Assembly: GCA_016650355.1 (NCBI GenBank) | Contig: JAENVX010000068.1 | Coordinates: forward strand, 1 to 7,468 | Length of the DNA stretch: 7,468 nucleotides | Source of the DNA: Bacteroidia bacterium | GTDB lineage: Bacteria > Bacteroidota > Bacteroidia > Cytophagales > Cyclobacteriaceae | Reading direction: 5' to 3' | In this document: positions 1 through 5,335 of the stretch, in pieces | Numbering within the stretch: position 1 is the stretch's first letter | Layout of the letters: the number at the start of each line of letters is the position of its first letter | Program-made: the position numbers and the translations under genes | Notes under the pieces: generated by a model | Told to the model about the DNA's origin: nothing | The model's database searches: none | What the model saw: only the letters and a program-made list of their open reading frames with translations

Positions 1-407
1 ATAATTTTTACACAAGGGCCACAAGGTTCGATGGAATTCAACTCGGTATCGGGATTCCCTTATTTTTTGGATCTCAAAGATCTAAGGTTGCCGCCGCAAA
101 CAAACAAATTAAAATTGTGGAAAATGAATCTACGTTTAAAAGACTACAGCTTCAAAATGACTTGCAGGCAGCCTTAGTCCAATACAGCAACAACTCCGAA
201 ATAGTCAATTATTTTGAAGTTACCCAATTGCCTAATGTGGAGACTATTTCTCAAACTACAACCCTGCAATATGCAGCAGGTGAAATAAATTATTCAGAAT
301 GGGTGATGTTGAACAATCAAGTGATACAAATTCGAAGCAATTACCTCGATGCATTGAAAAAACTAAATGACAGCATCAGTCAAATCAATTTCTTAACTAC
401 AAAATAA
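1..407 (+). CDS. C-terminus of a TolC-like outer membrane factor domain, probably the tail of a CzcA/CusA-type RND efflux pump (5' end outside window)
   Basis: The reading frame is open from base 3 to the TAA at 405-407, so about 134 C-terminal residues are visible and the start lies upstream. The ATG at 117 is internal, because the frame upstream of it has no stop and is clearly protein-like. An early stretch (GIGIPLFFGSQRSKVAAANK) matches the 'IPLF.G..r.k..aA..q' turn that begins the second helical hairpin of TolC-family proteins. It is followed by a long helical region and an ending of the type YAAGEINYSEWVMLNNQ...L. In Bacteroidota this ending is typical of CzcA/CusA pumps carrying a fused TolC-like domain at their C-terminus. 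A stand-alone TolC protein is the alternative and cannot be excluded without upstream sequence. The role would be export of metal cations across the outer membrane. The adaptor gene starts only 7 bases downstream, consistent with one operon. Confidence 0.8.
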   Translation, partial: NFYTRATRFDGIQLGIGIPLFFGSQRSKVAAANKQIKIVENESTFKRLQLQNDLQAALVQYSNNSEIVNYFEVTQLPNVETISQTTTLQYAAGEINYSEWVMLNNQVIQIRSNYLDALKKLNDSISQINFLTTK

Positions 408-414
408 AATTACA

Positions 415-1542
415 ATGAAACATATACTATTTTTTATAGCCATGCTGACGTTAGCAGGTTGCAGCACCAACAAAAATACAGAAGAAACAATCACAAAAGA
501 GGCAAGCGGGAACAGTATCTCACTTTCGGATGCTCAGTTGAAATCTGCCGGTTTGGTAACCGGTACCCTGGAACAAAGGCGTTTATCAAACATTGTAAAA
601 ACAAATGGCAAAATTGATGTTCCGCCACAGAACCTGGTTTCGGTGAGTGTTCCTCTAGGGGGATATCTGAAATCAACAAAGTTGCTGCCCGGCATGCATT
701 TGAAAAAAGGTGAAGTCATAGCCGTATTAGAAGATCAACAATACATTCAATTGCAGGAGAATTATTTGGTAACGAAAATAAAATTAGAGGTTGCTGAGCC
801 AGAGTACGTGCGACAAAACGAATTAAACCAAAGTAAAGCCAGCAGTGATAAAGTATTACAACAAGCTAAGGGAGAATTTCAATCACTTAAAATAGCCTTA
901 AGTGCATTAGCCGAGAAACTTAAGCTCATTAATATTAACCCGCAAGCATTAAGTGACCAGAATTTATCAAAGAACATTACGTTGCGGGCACCCTTTGACG
1001 GGTTTGTTTCAAAAGTAAATGTTAACATTGGTAAATACGTATCACCCTCTGATGTATTGTTTGAACTGGTAAACCCAAGTGATATACACCTGAACTTAAA
1101 AGTGTTTGAAAAAGATTTGATTCAGCTTTCAATCGGTCAAAAAGTAATAGCCTACACGAACACAGATCCTGAAAAGCTGCACGATTCCAAAATCATTCTC
1201 ATCAGTAAGGATATTTCGCAAGAAAGAACAGCGGAAATACATTGTCATTTTGATCACTATGATAAGAACCTGCTCCCGGGAATGTATATGAATGCGGAAA
1301 TCGAAATTAAATCAAATGAAGTATTTGCTGTTGAGGAAAAAGCCATTGTCAGTTATGACGGGGCTGAATATTTATTCGTAGCTCAAAACGACAACACCTT
1401 TGAAATGGTAGAGGCAACGTTCGGGGACAGAGAGAATGGTTGGGCTGAGGTTAAAAACTATGATTCATTCAAGGAAAAGAAAATTGTTACCCAAGGGGCT
1501 TACACCTTGTTAATGGGGTTAAAGAATAAATCGGAAGAATAA
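415..1542 (+). CDS. Efflux RND transporter periplasmic adaptor subunit (CzcB/CusB type), lipoprotein
   Basis: This is a membrane fusion protein that would link an RND inner-membrane pump to its outer-membrane channel, most likely for heavy-metal cations. The N-terminus (MKHILFFIAMLTLAGC) is a lipoprotein signal with the lipobox LAGC and lipidated Cys16. The domain order fits the HlyD/CusB fold in a 375-residue protein. The first lipoyl half is at about 82-107 (GGYL...LLPGMHLKKGEVIAVLED), a helical hairpin at about 110-170, and the second lipoyl half at about 192-219 (APFDGFVSKV...GKYVSPSD). A beta-barrel follows at about 222-298, ending in LLPGMYMNAEIEI, then a membrane-proximal domain at about 300-372. 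No His-rich metal-binding tail is seen. The start follows the upstream stop by 7 bases with no Shine-Dalgarno sequence, suggesting translational coupling or SD-independent initiation. The metal (Cu/Ag or Co/Zn/Cd) cannot be decided from the adaptor alone. Confidence 0.93.
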   Translation: MKHILFFIAMLTLAGCSTNKNTEETITKEASGNSISLSDAQLKSAGLVTGTLEQRRLSNIVKTNGKIDVPPQNLVSVSVPLGGYLKSTKLLPGMHLKKGEVIAVLEDQQYIQLQENYLVTKIKLEVAEPEYVRQNELNQSKASSDKVLQQAKGEFQSLKIALSALAEKLKLININPQALSDQNLSKNITLRAPFDGFVSKVNVNIGKYVSPSDVLFELVNPSDIHLNLKVFEKDLIQLSIGQKVIAYTNTDPEKLHDSKIILISKDISQERTAEIHCHFDHYDKNLLPGMYMNAEIEIKSNEVFAVEEKAIVSYDGAEYLFVAQNDNTFEMVEATFGDRENGWAEVKNYDSFKEKKIVTQGAYTLLMGLKNKSEE

Positions 1543-1654
1543 TGGGGATTAACTTGCCTGCGCGCTTCGCATTTCACAAACAGAATTTGATTCCATCATT
1601 AGCCGTTCAAAAGAAAGTGGTGGGCAACACAAGAAACATAAAAACTGACAAGCC

Positions 1655-2113
1655 ATGAAACAAATACTAATCGCTATTTCCATTTCTGCCCTTCTTCTGG
1701 GGTTTGGATGTACACAGAAAGAAAAACTAAGTGATCAACATCATCATGACGAGCAAGCTAAAGTTGAACAAGCTGAAGAGCACGCAAAACCTGAATTTGC
1801 CCCGGTGCAATTAGATAACGGTAAAAAGTGGATTGCCAATGCTGAAACATCCGATGGAATACAGAATATGCTCGCACTATTAGAAACACCGTCAGCTAAC
1901 CCAACTTCTGATAGTAAGGTTTTGAAAGAAAAAATGATGTCGGAGTTTACCGGCATTTTGAAAAAGTGCACCATGAAGGGCGAATCGCACACACAGTTGC
2001 ATAACTTTCTTCTTCCTCTAAAAGACAAATTGGAAAAAATGGAAGCGGGCAAGAAGCAAGACTTGGAAGAAATTAACTTTTATCTCAACACCTATAAAAA
2101 CTATTTCGAATGA
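1655..2113 (+). CDS. Small putative lipoprotein with a Cys-x-Met...His...His motif, possible periplasmic metal-binding protein
   Basis: The 152-residue product begins MKQILIAISISALLLGFGC, a lipoprotein-like signal with Cys19. The lipobox is not canonical (GFG before the Cys), but Bacteroidota tolerate this. A charged linker follows, with HHH at 29-31 and many Glu and Lys. A conserved-looking helical domain runs from about 50 to 152. Within it, the segment CTMKGESHTQLHNFL places C105, M107, H112 and H116 on neighbouring helical turns, a good potential site for Cu(I) or another soft metal. I recall similar unnamed proteins beside Bacteroidota efflux genes but cannot name a family. The gene follows czcB-like 415-1542 after 112 bases and overlaps the cupin gene by the ATGA at 2110-2113, so these two are probably co-translated. 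No clear ribosome binding site precedes the ATG. The metal-binding role is inference from the motif and location. Confidence 0.75.
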   Translation: MKQILIAISISALLLGFGCTQKEKLSDQHHHDEQAKVEQAEEHAKPEFAPVQLDNGKKWIANAETSDGIQNMLALLETPSANPTSDSKVLKEKMMSEFTGILKKCTMKGESHTQLHNFLLPLKDKLEKMEAGKKQDLEEINFYLNTYKNYFE

Positions 2114-2397
2114 ACTTAAAAGCATTTCACACGGAAGACAAACCCTTTCAGGCGAAGAAAATATTTTCTACTACCGAGGGACAGGTTAATTCGTTCCGCA
2201 TCACAGCCGGAAACCAACTGAAAGAACATACCACAAAAGTTCCTGCCCTTTTGGTTTGTGTTACAGGGGAAGCTGTTTTTGAAAATGAGAAAGGAGCTTC
2301 TGAAAAACTTCTCTCAGGCGATTATGTAAATATTGAACCTGATGTAAAGCATTGGGTAACTGCCCGGCAGGACAGTCAGTTGTTGTTGATTAAATGA
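2110..2397 (+). CDS. Small single-domain cupin protein
   Basis: A 95-residue cytoplasmic protein without signal peptide, about the size of one minimal cupin barrel. Cupin motif 1 is degenerate: G34...H40-T-T...P45...G53, where the usual second His and the Glu are missing. Motif 2 is well kept: G70-D-Y-V-N-I-E-P77-D-V-K-H81-W. Two possible metal ligands, H40 and H81, therefore remain, and a catalytic dioxygenase role is less likely than ligand or metal sensing or a structural role. The start ATG overlaps the TGA of the preceding lipoprotein gene (ATGA), so the two are almost certainly one translational unit and probably part of the efflux operon. No enzyme activity can be assigned. The fold call is confident, the function unknown. 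Confidence 0.85.
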   Translation: MNLKAFHTEDKPFQAKKIFSTTEGQVNSFRITAGNQLKEHTTKVPALLVCVTGEAVFENEKGASEKLLSGDYVNIEPDVKHWVTARQDSQLLLIK

Positions 2398-2425
2398 GGC
2401 TAATAAATATAACAAAGCGCATGTA

Positions 2426-2446
2426 CAACTTTTACAACGGAAGTTG
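2426..2446 (+). other. Hairpin downstream of the cupin gene, weak terminator candidate
   Basis: CAACTT (2426-2431) and AAGTTG (2441-2446) are perfect inverted repeats around a 9-base loop, 28 bases after the cupin stop. No T-run follows, so it does not meet the criteria for an intrinsic terminator. It could mark the 3' end of the efflux operon. Confidence 0.3.
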
Positions 2447-2451
2447 AAATT

Positions 2452-2500
2452 GTCTTAGGTCATTAGTCATTGGTCATTAGTCATTAGTCATTAGTCAATA
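2452..2500. repeat. Heptanucleotide tandem repeat, GTCATTA, seven units
   Basis: Seven consecutive 7-base units are seen. The first is degenerate (GTCTTAG at 2452-2458). GTCATTA occurs at 2459-2465, 2473-2479, 2480-2486 and 2487-2493, with GTCATTG at 2466-2472 and GTCAATA at 2494-2500. The array lies in the 152-base gap between the convergent efflux/cupin genes and the minus-strand esterase. There are no spacers, so it is not CRISPR. It looks like the intergenic short tandem repeats scattered in some Bacteroidota and cyanobacterial genomes. The 7-base unit would change reading frame with every copy, so it is non-coding. Confidence 0.9.
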
Positions 2501-2514
2501 GGCACTCACAACTT

Positions 2515-2529
2515 TTGGCCAATGGCCAA
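2515..2529. repeat. TGGCCAA tandem/palindrome next to the heptad array
   Basis: TTGGCCA (2515-2521), A, TGGCCAA (2523-2529) is a perfect 7-base inverted repeat with a single central base. The same bases also form two adjacent TGGCCAA heptads (2516-2522, 2523-2529). It may be a divergent continuation of the heptad array, or a protein-binding site. It has no T-run on either strand, so it is not a convincing terminator for the esterase gene ending at 2550. Confidence 0.5.
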
Positions 2530-2549
2530 CCTCCAATAGTAGAGGCTGC

Positions 2550-3518
2550 TTATTTCGGTATCTGTCTCTTGAAGAACGCCCATGCCTCCAGGTGCACGTC
2601 GATATCGTTTGGATAGTCGTGCTTGCCTCCGATCACTTTCAGCAATACAACCTCAGGCCTATTGTTCTTTCTGAACGCATACCTTTCGATCACTTTCCCG
2701 TCGGCGGGATCGGTATCGGGCAAACTTTCTTTTACGGGCCTGCCCCGGTACCCGGCCAGCGACGACCAATATTGGAACGTCGCATCCGTGGAACGAACGG
2801 TACCGGCCTTGAAATTGCCCGTCCGGACTTCTCCACCATTGTACGGGTTCACCGGATCCGTTGTGCTGTTGATGATCATCACCGCCATGGGAACGTTGAG
2901 GCCCGCGCAATCCATATTCTGATCGTCAGGAAGGTTGGCAATGATGGCGGTGACAGCCCGGAACCTGGCTGGCATGAGCAAGGCAAGCTTGTAGGCCATG
3001 TGTCCTCCTCCCGACGTGCCCACGGCAAAGACCTGTCGGTCATTGATTTTGTATTTTGTCTTAAAATAGAGGATCATGTATTGAAAGAAGGAGATCTCGT
3101 CTATGTTTTCAATGTTCGCCTCTGAGCTTGCTGTTTTGCGACATTCATTCCAGAATTTCCTATAGCCATCCGGGTAAACGGTAATAAAATTCTCTTCCAC
3201 CGCTTTTTCTTCAAGCCGGGATGTCCGGCGCGCCATTTGTATTCCGTCGCCGCCGGAGCCATGCAGAACAAAAATGAGACTAGTGGCAGCATTAGTCGGT
3301 TGCGTGCCGTTAAAGTGAAATGTGCGGTAGTGCCCGTCAATAAGCACCGAGTCGCTCTTGAGCGGCGGTTGGGCTTTCGCACAGAAAAGTGAAAGCACTA
3401 AAAACGCGAGGGAAAATGAGGTGATGCGGAACAAATGGTTATTCGTTAAAGACTTAAAGGTAACGATAAAGGTCAAAAAAACGTGACCTACTCCGTCAGG
3501 TAGATTTAGTCTTGCCAC
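2550..3518 (-). CDS. Exported LpqC/poly(3-hydroxybutyrate) depolymerase-like esterase (alpha/beta hydrolase)
   Basis: The 322-residue frame encodes an alpha/beta hydrolase of the PHB depolymerase/feruloyl esterase type (CE1-like). Visible elements are the oxyanion loop HGSGGDG at 86-92, a nucleophile elbow GTSGGGHM with Ser169, a likely Asp221 in INSTTDPVNPYNGG, and His300 in GGKHDYPN. It would hydrolyse ester bonds in an extracellular or periplasmic polymer or acylated substrate, and the substrate is unknown. The longest frame starts with GTG at 3518, but the real signal peptide (LFRITSFSLAFLVLSLFCAKAQ is too long to be all core; the hydrophobic core is about residues 35-45 and cleavage after AKA) fits better with the TTG at 3434, codon 29. 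The start is therefore uncertain. Sampled stretches reach 57-65% G+C, well above the flanking genes, suggesting a different origin. It stands alone, convergent to the efflux genes. Confidence 0.88.
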   Translation of the reverse strand: MARLNLPDGVGHVFLTFIVTFKSLTNNHLFRITSFSLAFLVLSLFCAKAQPPLKSDSVLIDGHYRTFHFNGTQPTNAATSLIFVLHGSGGDGIQMARRTSRLEEKAVEENFITVYPDGYRKFWNECRKTASSEANIENIDEISFFQYMILYFKTKYKINDRQVFAVGTSGGGHMAYKLALLMPARFRAVTAIIANLPDDQNMDCAGLNVPMAVMIINSTTDPVNPYNGGEVRTGNFKAGTVRSTDATFQYWSSLAGYRGRPVKESLPDTDPADGKVIERYAFRKNNRPEVVLLKVIGGKHDYPNDIDVHLEAWAFFKRQIPK

Positions 3519-3571
3519 AAAATCCCATCAATAAAATAATTTATACATGAACTGGCATAGATTAAACGTAG

Positions 3572-3784
3572 CAGAACTTTTTTTTTGAATTGCTGGGTTC
3601 AAACCAACAAGGGTTAAATACAATAACCGCTGAAGAAAAGTTACGGCAATCCGGGCCCAACGAATTGGAAGAAGCCAAAAAGAAAAGCGTGGCCGGTACG
3701 AACTTGTTGATACTGGCTATAAGGATGGGCTTACAGACAACAAGGATGATATCCTTCCATTTTAACATATATCTTCTACATTGA
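3572..3784 (+). pseudogene. N-terminal remnant of a P-type cation-transporting ATPase
   Basis: The frame opens after the TAG at 3569-3571. From about 3608 it reads QGLNTITAEEKLRQSGPNEL, then EEAKKKS. This closely fits the cation-ATPase N-terminal domain pattern (GLs..eAeerL..yGPNEL.e.kkks) found in Ca2+/H+-type P-type ATPases. The similarity ends near 3691, just before the first membrane segments should begin. The frame then continues with unrelated-looking sequence to the TGA at 3782-3784. There is no ATG (only a TTG at 3590) and no actuator, phosphorylation (DKTGT) or membrane domain in the window. A functional protein of roughly 850-900 residues has thus been reduced to about 35 recognisable residues. 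It is a fragment left by deletion, not a working gene. Confidence 0.7.
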
Positions 3785-3899
3785 TAATTGCTACCACAAG
3801 GGACATAAACTATACGGTCGAATACAGTTTGTAAATTCCTTTCAAGATATCAAGATCCAATTTGTACAATCATTTCCTGGACGGCCAGAACCAAAATAA
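3750..3899 (+). pseudogene. Fragment of a short beta-strand repeat protein (xFVxSFxDIK type)
   Basis: This frame runs from after a TGA (3747-3749) to the TAA at 3897-3899 and has no ATG. It contains KLYGRIQFVNSFQDIKIQFV followed by QSFPGRPEPK. The two units RIQFVNSFQD and KIQFVQSFPG are an evident 10-residue repeat of alternating hydrophobic residues. I recall small unnamed Bacteroidota proteins built from runs of 'V.FV.SFPD.K', and this looks like the end of one, but I cannot name the family. Only about 30 residues are repeat-like and the upstream part is not recognisable. The overlap with the ATPase remnant in another frame shows that neither is intact. Confidence 0.45.
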
Positions 3900-3947
3900 T
3901 ATAAGAATTACGCATACGAATAATCAAATCAAATCTGTACCAGAAAG

Positions 3948-4279
3948 GAGGCCCGGGAAGCATATAAGACTGATAAAGAAAAATACTTTGAATCTGTATC
4001 AAAAAGGATTGTTGGATTGCTTAACTACTACCTAAAAGAATACCGGAGAAAAAGGTAGAATTCCCGCCTGGATACGACTACAGAAACATTGAGTTATTTC
4101 TTAATGCGTTGTAGAATATGTCTATAAATTAGATATGGCAGGAATGAGGGTCCAGCCCAATGATGCGTTTGACCTGTACAACTTGGTATAGGTACGGCCA
4201 GGAATGAAGTACTTCACTCTTGAAAAAAGATGGAAAAGAATCATTGAAGATTGTGGGATGAAGCAGTATATATTTTCGC
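3948..4279 (+). pseudogene. Decayed gene for an unrecognised protein, split by two frame changes and a stop
   Basis: Three adjoining open stretches join into one plausible protein if frames are corrected. First, 3948-4058 reads EAREAYKTDKEKYFESVSKR then IVGLLNYYLKEYRRK. Second, about 4052-4108 reads KVEFPPGYDYRNIELFLNA. Third, 4108-4182 continues VVEYVYKLDMAGMRVQPNDA then FDLYNLV and meets TAG at 4183-4185. The same frame then continues VRPGMKYFTLEKRWKRIIED and CGMKQYIFSP to another TAG at about 4277. The composition (aromatic, charged, helix-like) is that of real protein, and each segment ends where the next begins. I do not recognise the family. A single read error could not produce all the breaks. 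An alternative is chance open frames, but three consecutive joins make that less likely. Confidence 0.5.
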
Positions 4280-4496
4280 CTTAGAAATTTGTTGGCATCC
4301 GAAAGCAAGTATTTATATGAAGCATATTTTCCACCTTAGAATCACACCGAAACGCTTATGCCCAATTCTTGAACAGCCGGATTGCGGATGCGGATTTTTT
4401 TGTAAACGAAGCCAATGATGCAAGAGAATCGTGAGGAAAGAAACCAACTCATACGGAAATGGCTGGTCGCAGTTTTGGCATCCAGGCAATCCGTAA
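4277..4496 (+). pseudogene. Second set of decayed reading-frame pieces, unrecognised
   Basis: Consecutive pieces in different frames read like one broken protein. Positions 4277-4339 give RLRNLLASESKYLYEAYFPP and stop. Positions about 4334-4434 give TLESHRNAYAQFLNSRIADA then DFFVNEANDARES and stop. Positions 4422-4496 give KRIVRKETNSYGNGWSQFWH then PGNP and stop. The last contains a Gly/Trp-rich YGNGWSQFWHPGNP segment unusual for random sequence. It may belong to the preceding decayed gene or to a separate one. I cannot assign a family. Confidence 0.35.
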
Positions 4497-4681
4497 AATA
4501 TCGCATAAACATCGTAGTCTAGAAAAAAGAATTTGCTTCTAAAAACAAGAGTGTCATCAAAGTTCACTCATTCTTCGACTATAAACGCTTAAAACAGCCC
4601 GAAATTAAAAATAAGCGACAAACCTGACATAAATCATCCTCCCCTAAAGCATTTATCATCATTCGATGAATGGCCACCCTA

Positions 4682-4689
4682 TACATTTG
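4682..4689 (+). promoter_or_regulatory. Bacteroidota-type -7 promoter element TACATTTG
   Basis: TACATTTG exactly matches the TAnnTTTG -7 consensus of the Bacteroidota primary sigma factor. It lies 22 bases before the ATG at 4712, which would give a short leader. The -33 TTTG element is poor (TTCG at 4662-4665, spacing 16). The element falls inside the 5' extension of the YceI frame that would begin at 4670, which favours 4712 as the true start. Confidence 0.5.
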
Positions 4690-4711
4690 TGCCGTAATAA
4701 AAGCAAAACAC

Positions 4712-5293
4712 ATGAAAGCATTACAACTCGTTACTATTACGGTATGGCTACTTTTCATTCAGGTCAGTTTTCTGGCCGCGCAATCCTTTAGTATCCATTT
4801 GAACAAAGCTACTGTAACAGGAACTTCCAATTTGCATGACTGGGAATCGACCATCGAAAAACTTGAATGTACAGGAAGCTTTACATTGGCAAACAACACC
4901 TTGAAGGATATCAAAGACGTGGTTGTTAAAATCCCGGTGAAAAGTATAAAAAGTCCCAAAGGAAAAATCATGGATAGCAAAACGTACGAGGCATTTAACT
5001 ATGAAAAGTACCCATCCATCATCTTTACCCTGAAAACTAAAAAAATCAATGACGCAAACTCAACCATTGAGGTCGAGGGAGACCTTTCCATGGCTGGTGT
5101 AACAAAAGCCATTAGCATGATACTGAATTATAAATTGGTACCCAGTGGGGAAATGCAAGTTTCCGGCGCTAAAAAAATAATCATGACTGAATTTAAAATG
5201 AAGCCACCCACCGCTATGATGGGAACCATCAAGGTCGGAAATGAAGTGGTGGTGAATTTCGACCTCATGCTTTCTATGAATAATACACTTTAA
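4712..5293 (+). CDS. YceI family protein, exported
   Basis: Starting at 4712 the product is 193 residues and begins MKALQLVTITVWLLFIQVSF with cleavage after LAAQ, a clean signal peptide. The in-frame ATG at 4670 would add 14 residues ahead of it and overlap the promoter element, so it is rejected. The YceI beta-barrel signatures appear in order: VTGTSNLHDWESTIEKL near the mature N-terminus, YEKYPSIIFTLK mid-protein, VEGDLSMAGVTKAISM, and the C-terminal FKMKPPTAMMGTIKV then GNEVVVNFDLML. Characterised relatives (for example TT1927b) bind polyisoprenoid chains in a lipocalin-like pocket. The ligand here is unknown. It is the first gene of a likely YceI/barrel transcription unit, 42 bases before the next gene. 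Location is periplasmic by inference from the signal peptide. Confidence 0.93.
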   Translation: MKALQLVTITVWLLFIQVSFLAAQSFSIHLNKATVTGTSNLHDWESTIEKLECTGSFTLANNTLKDIKDVVVKIPVKSIKSPKGKIMDSKTYEAFNYEKYPSIIFTLKTKKINDANSTIEVEGDLSMAGVTKAISMILNYKLVPSGEMQVSGAKKIIMTEFKMKPPTAMMGTIKVGNEVVVNFDLMLSMNNTL

Positions 5294-5335
5294 CATTTAT
5301 ATAAATCAAACGATTATACTTTAAACCTTACAATT

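Larger units (their letters stand above)
3519..4669. other. 1.15-kb region without an intact gene, containing decayed coding remnants
   Basis: No frame on either strand gives a convincing complete protein here. On the + strand, protein-like segments are spread over all three frames and separated by stops. Four pieces can be separated and are listed individually: an ATPase start, a beta-repeat fragment and two unrecognised frames. From about 4500 to 4669 I see only AT-rich sequence with short open stretches, one of which (frame of 4508-4627) reads K/R-rich to a TGA but has no recognisable domain. No terminal inverted repeats or target duplications marking an insertion sequence were seen. Confidence 0.7.

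Noticed and set aside
117..407. Separate small gene starting at ATG 117
   Set aside because: The frame is open upstream to base 3 and contains the IPLF-x-G TolC signature, so 117 is an internal Met of a longer protein.
1543..1654. Promoter or small gene between the adaptor and lipoprotein genes
   Set aside because: No convincing -33/-7 pair and no coding frame were seen. The 112 bases may simply be an intra-operon spacer.
2452..2500. CRISPR array
   Set aside because: Units are 7 bases and directly adjacent, with no spacers.
2515..2529. Intrinsic terminator for the esterase gene
   Set aside because: The palindrome has almost no loop and no T-run follows on the minus strand.
2592..3125. 177-codon + strand open frame across the esterase gene
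   Set aside because: It is antisense to the esterase, whose frame has the oxyanion loop, Ser, Asp and His motifs. The + frame has no domain-like pattern and results from the gene's high G+C.
4313..4567. 84-codon minus-strand open frame in the decayed region
   Set aside because: The opposite strand shows more protein-like segments over the same bases, and this frame has no recognisable motif or promoter. It is not ruled out completely.
4670..4711. Upstream ATG extending the first YceI protein
   Set aside because: It would put 14 residues before a normal signal peptide and overlap the TACATTTG promoter element.
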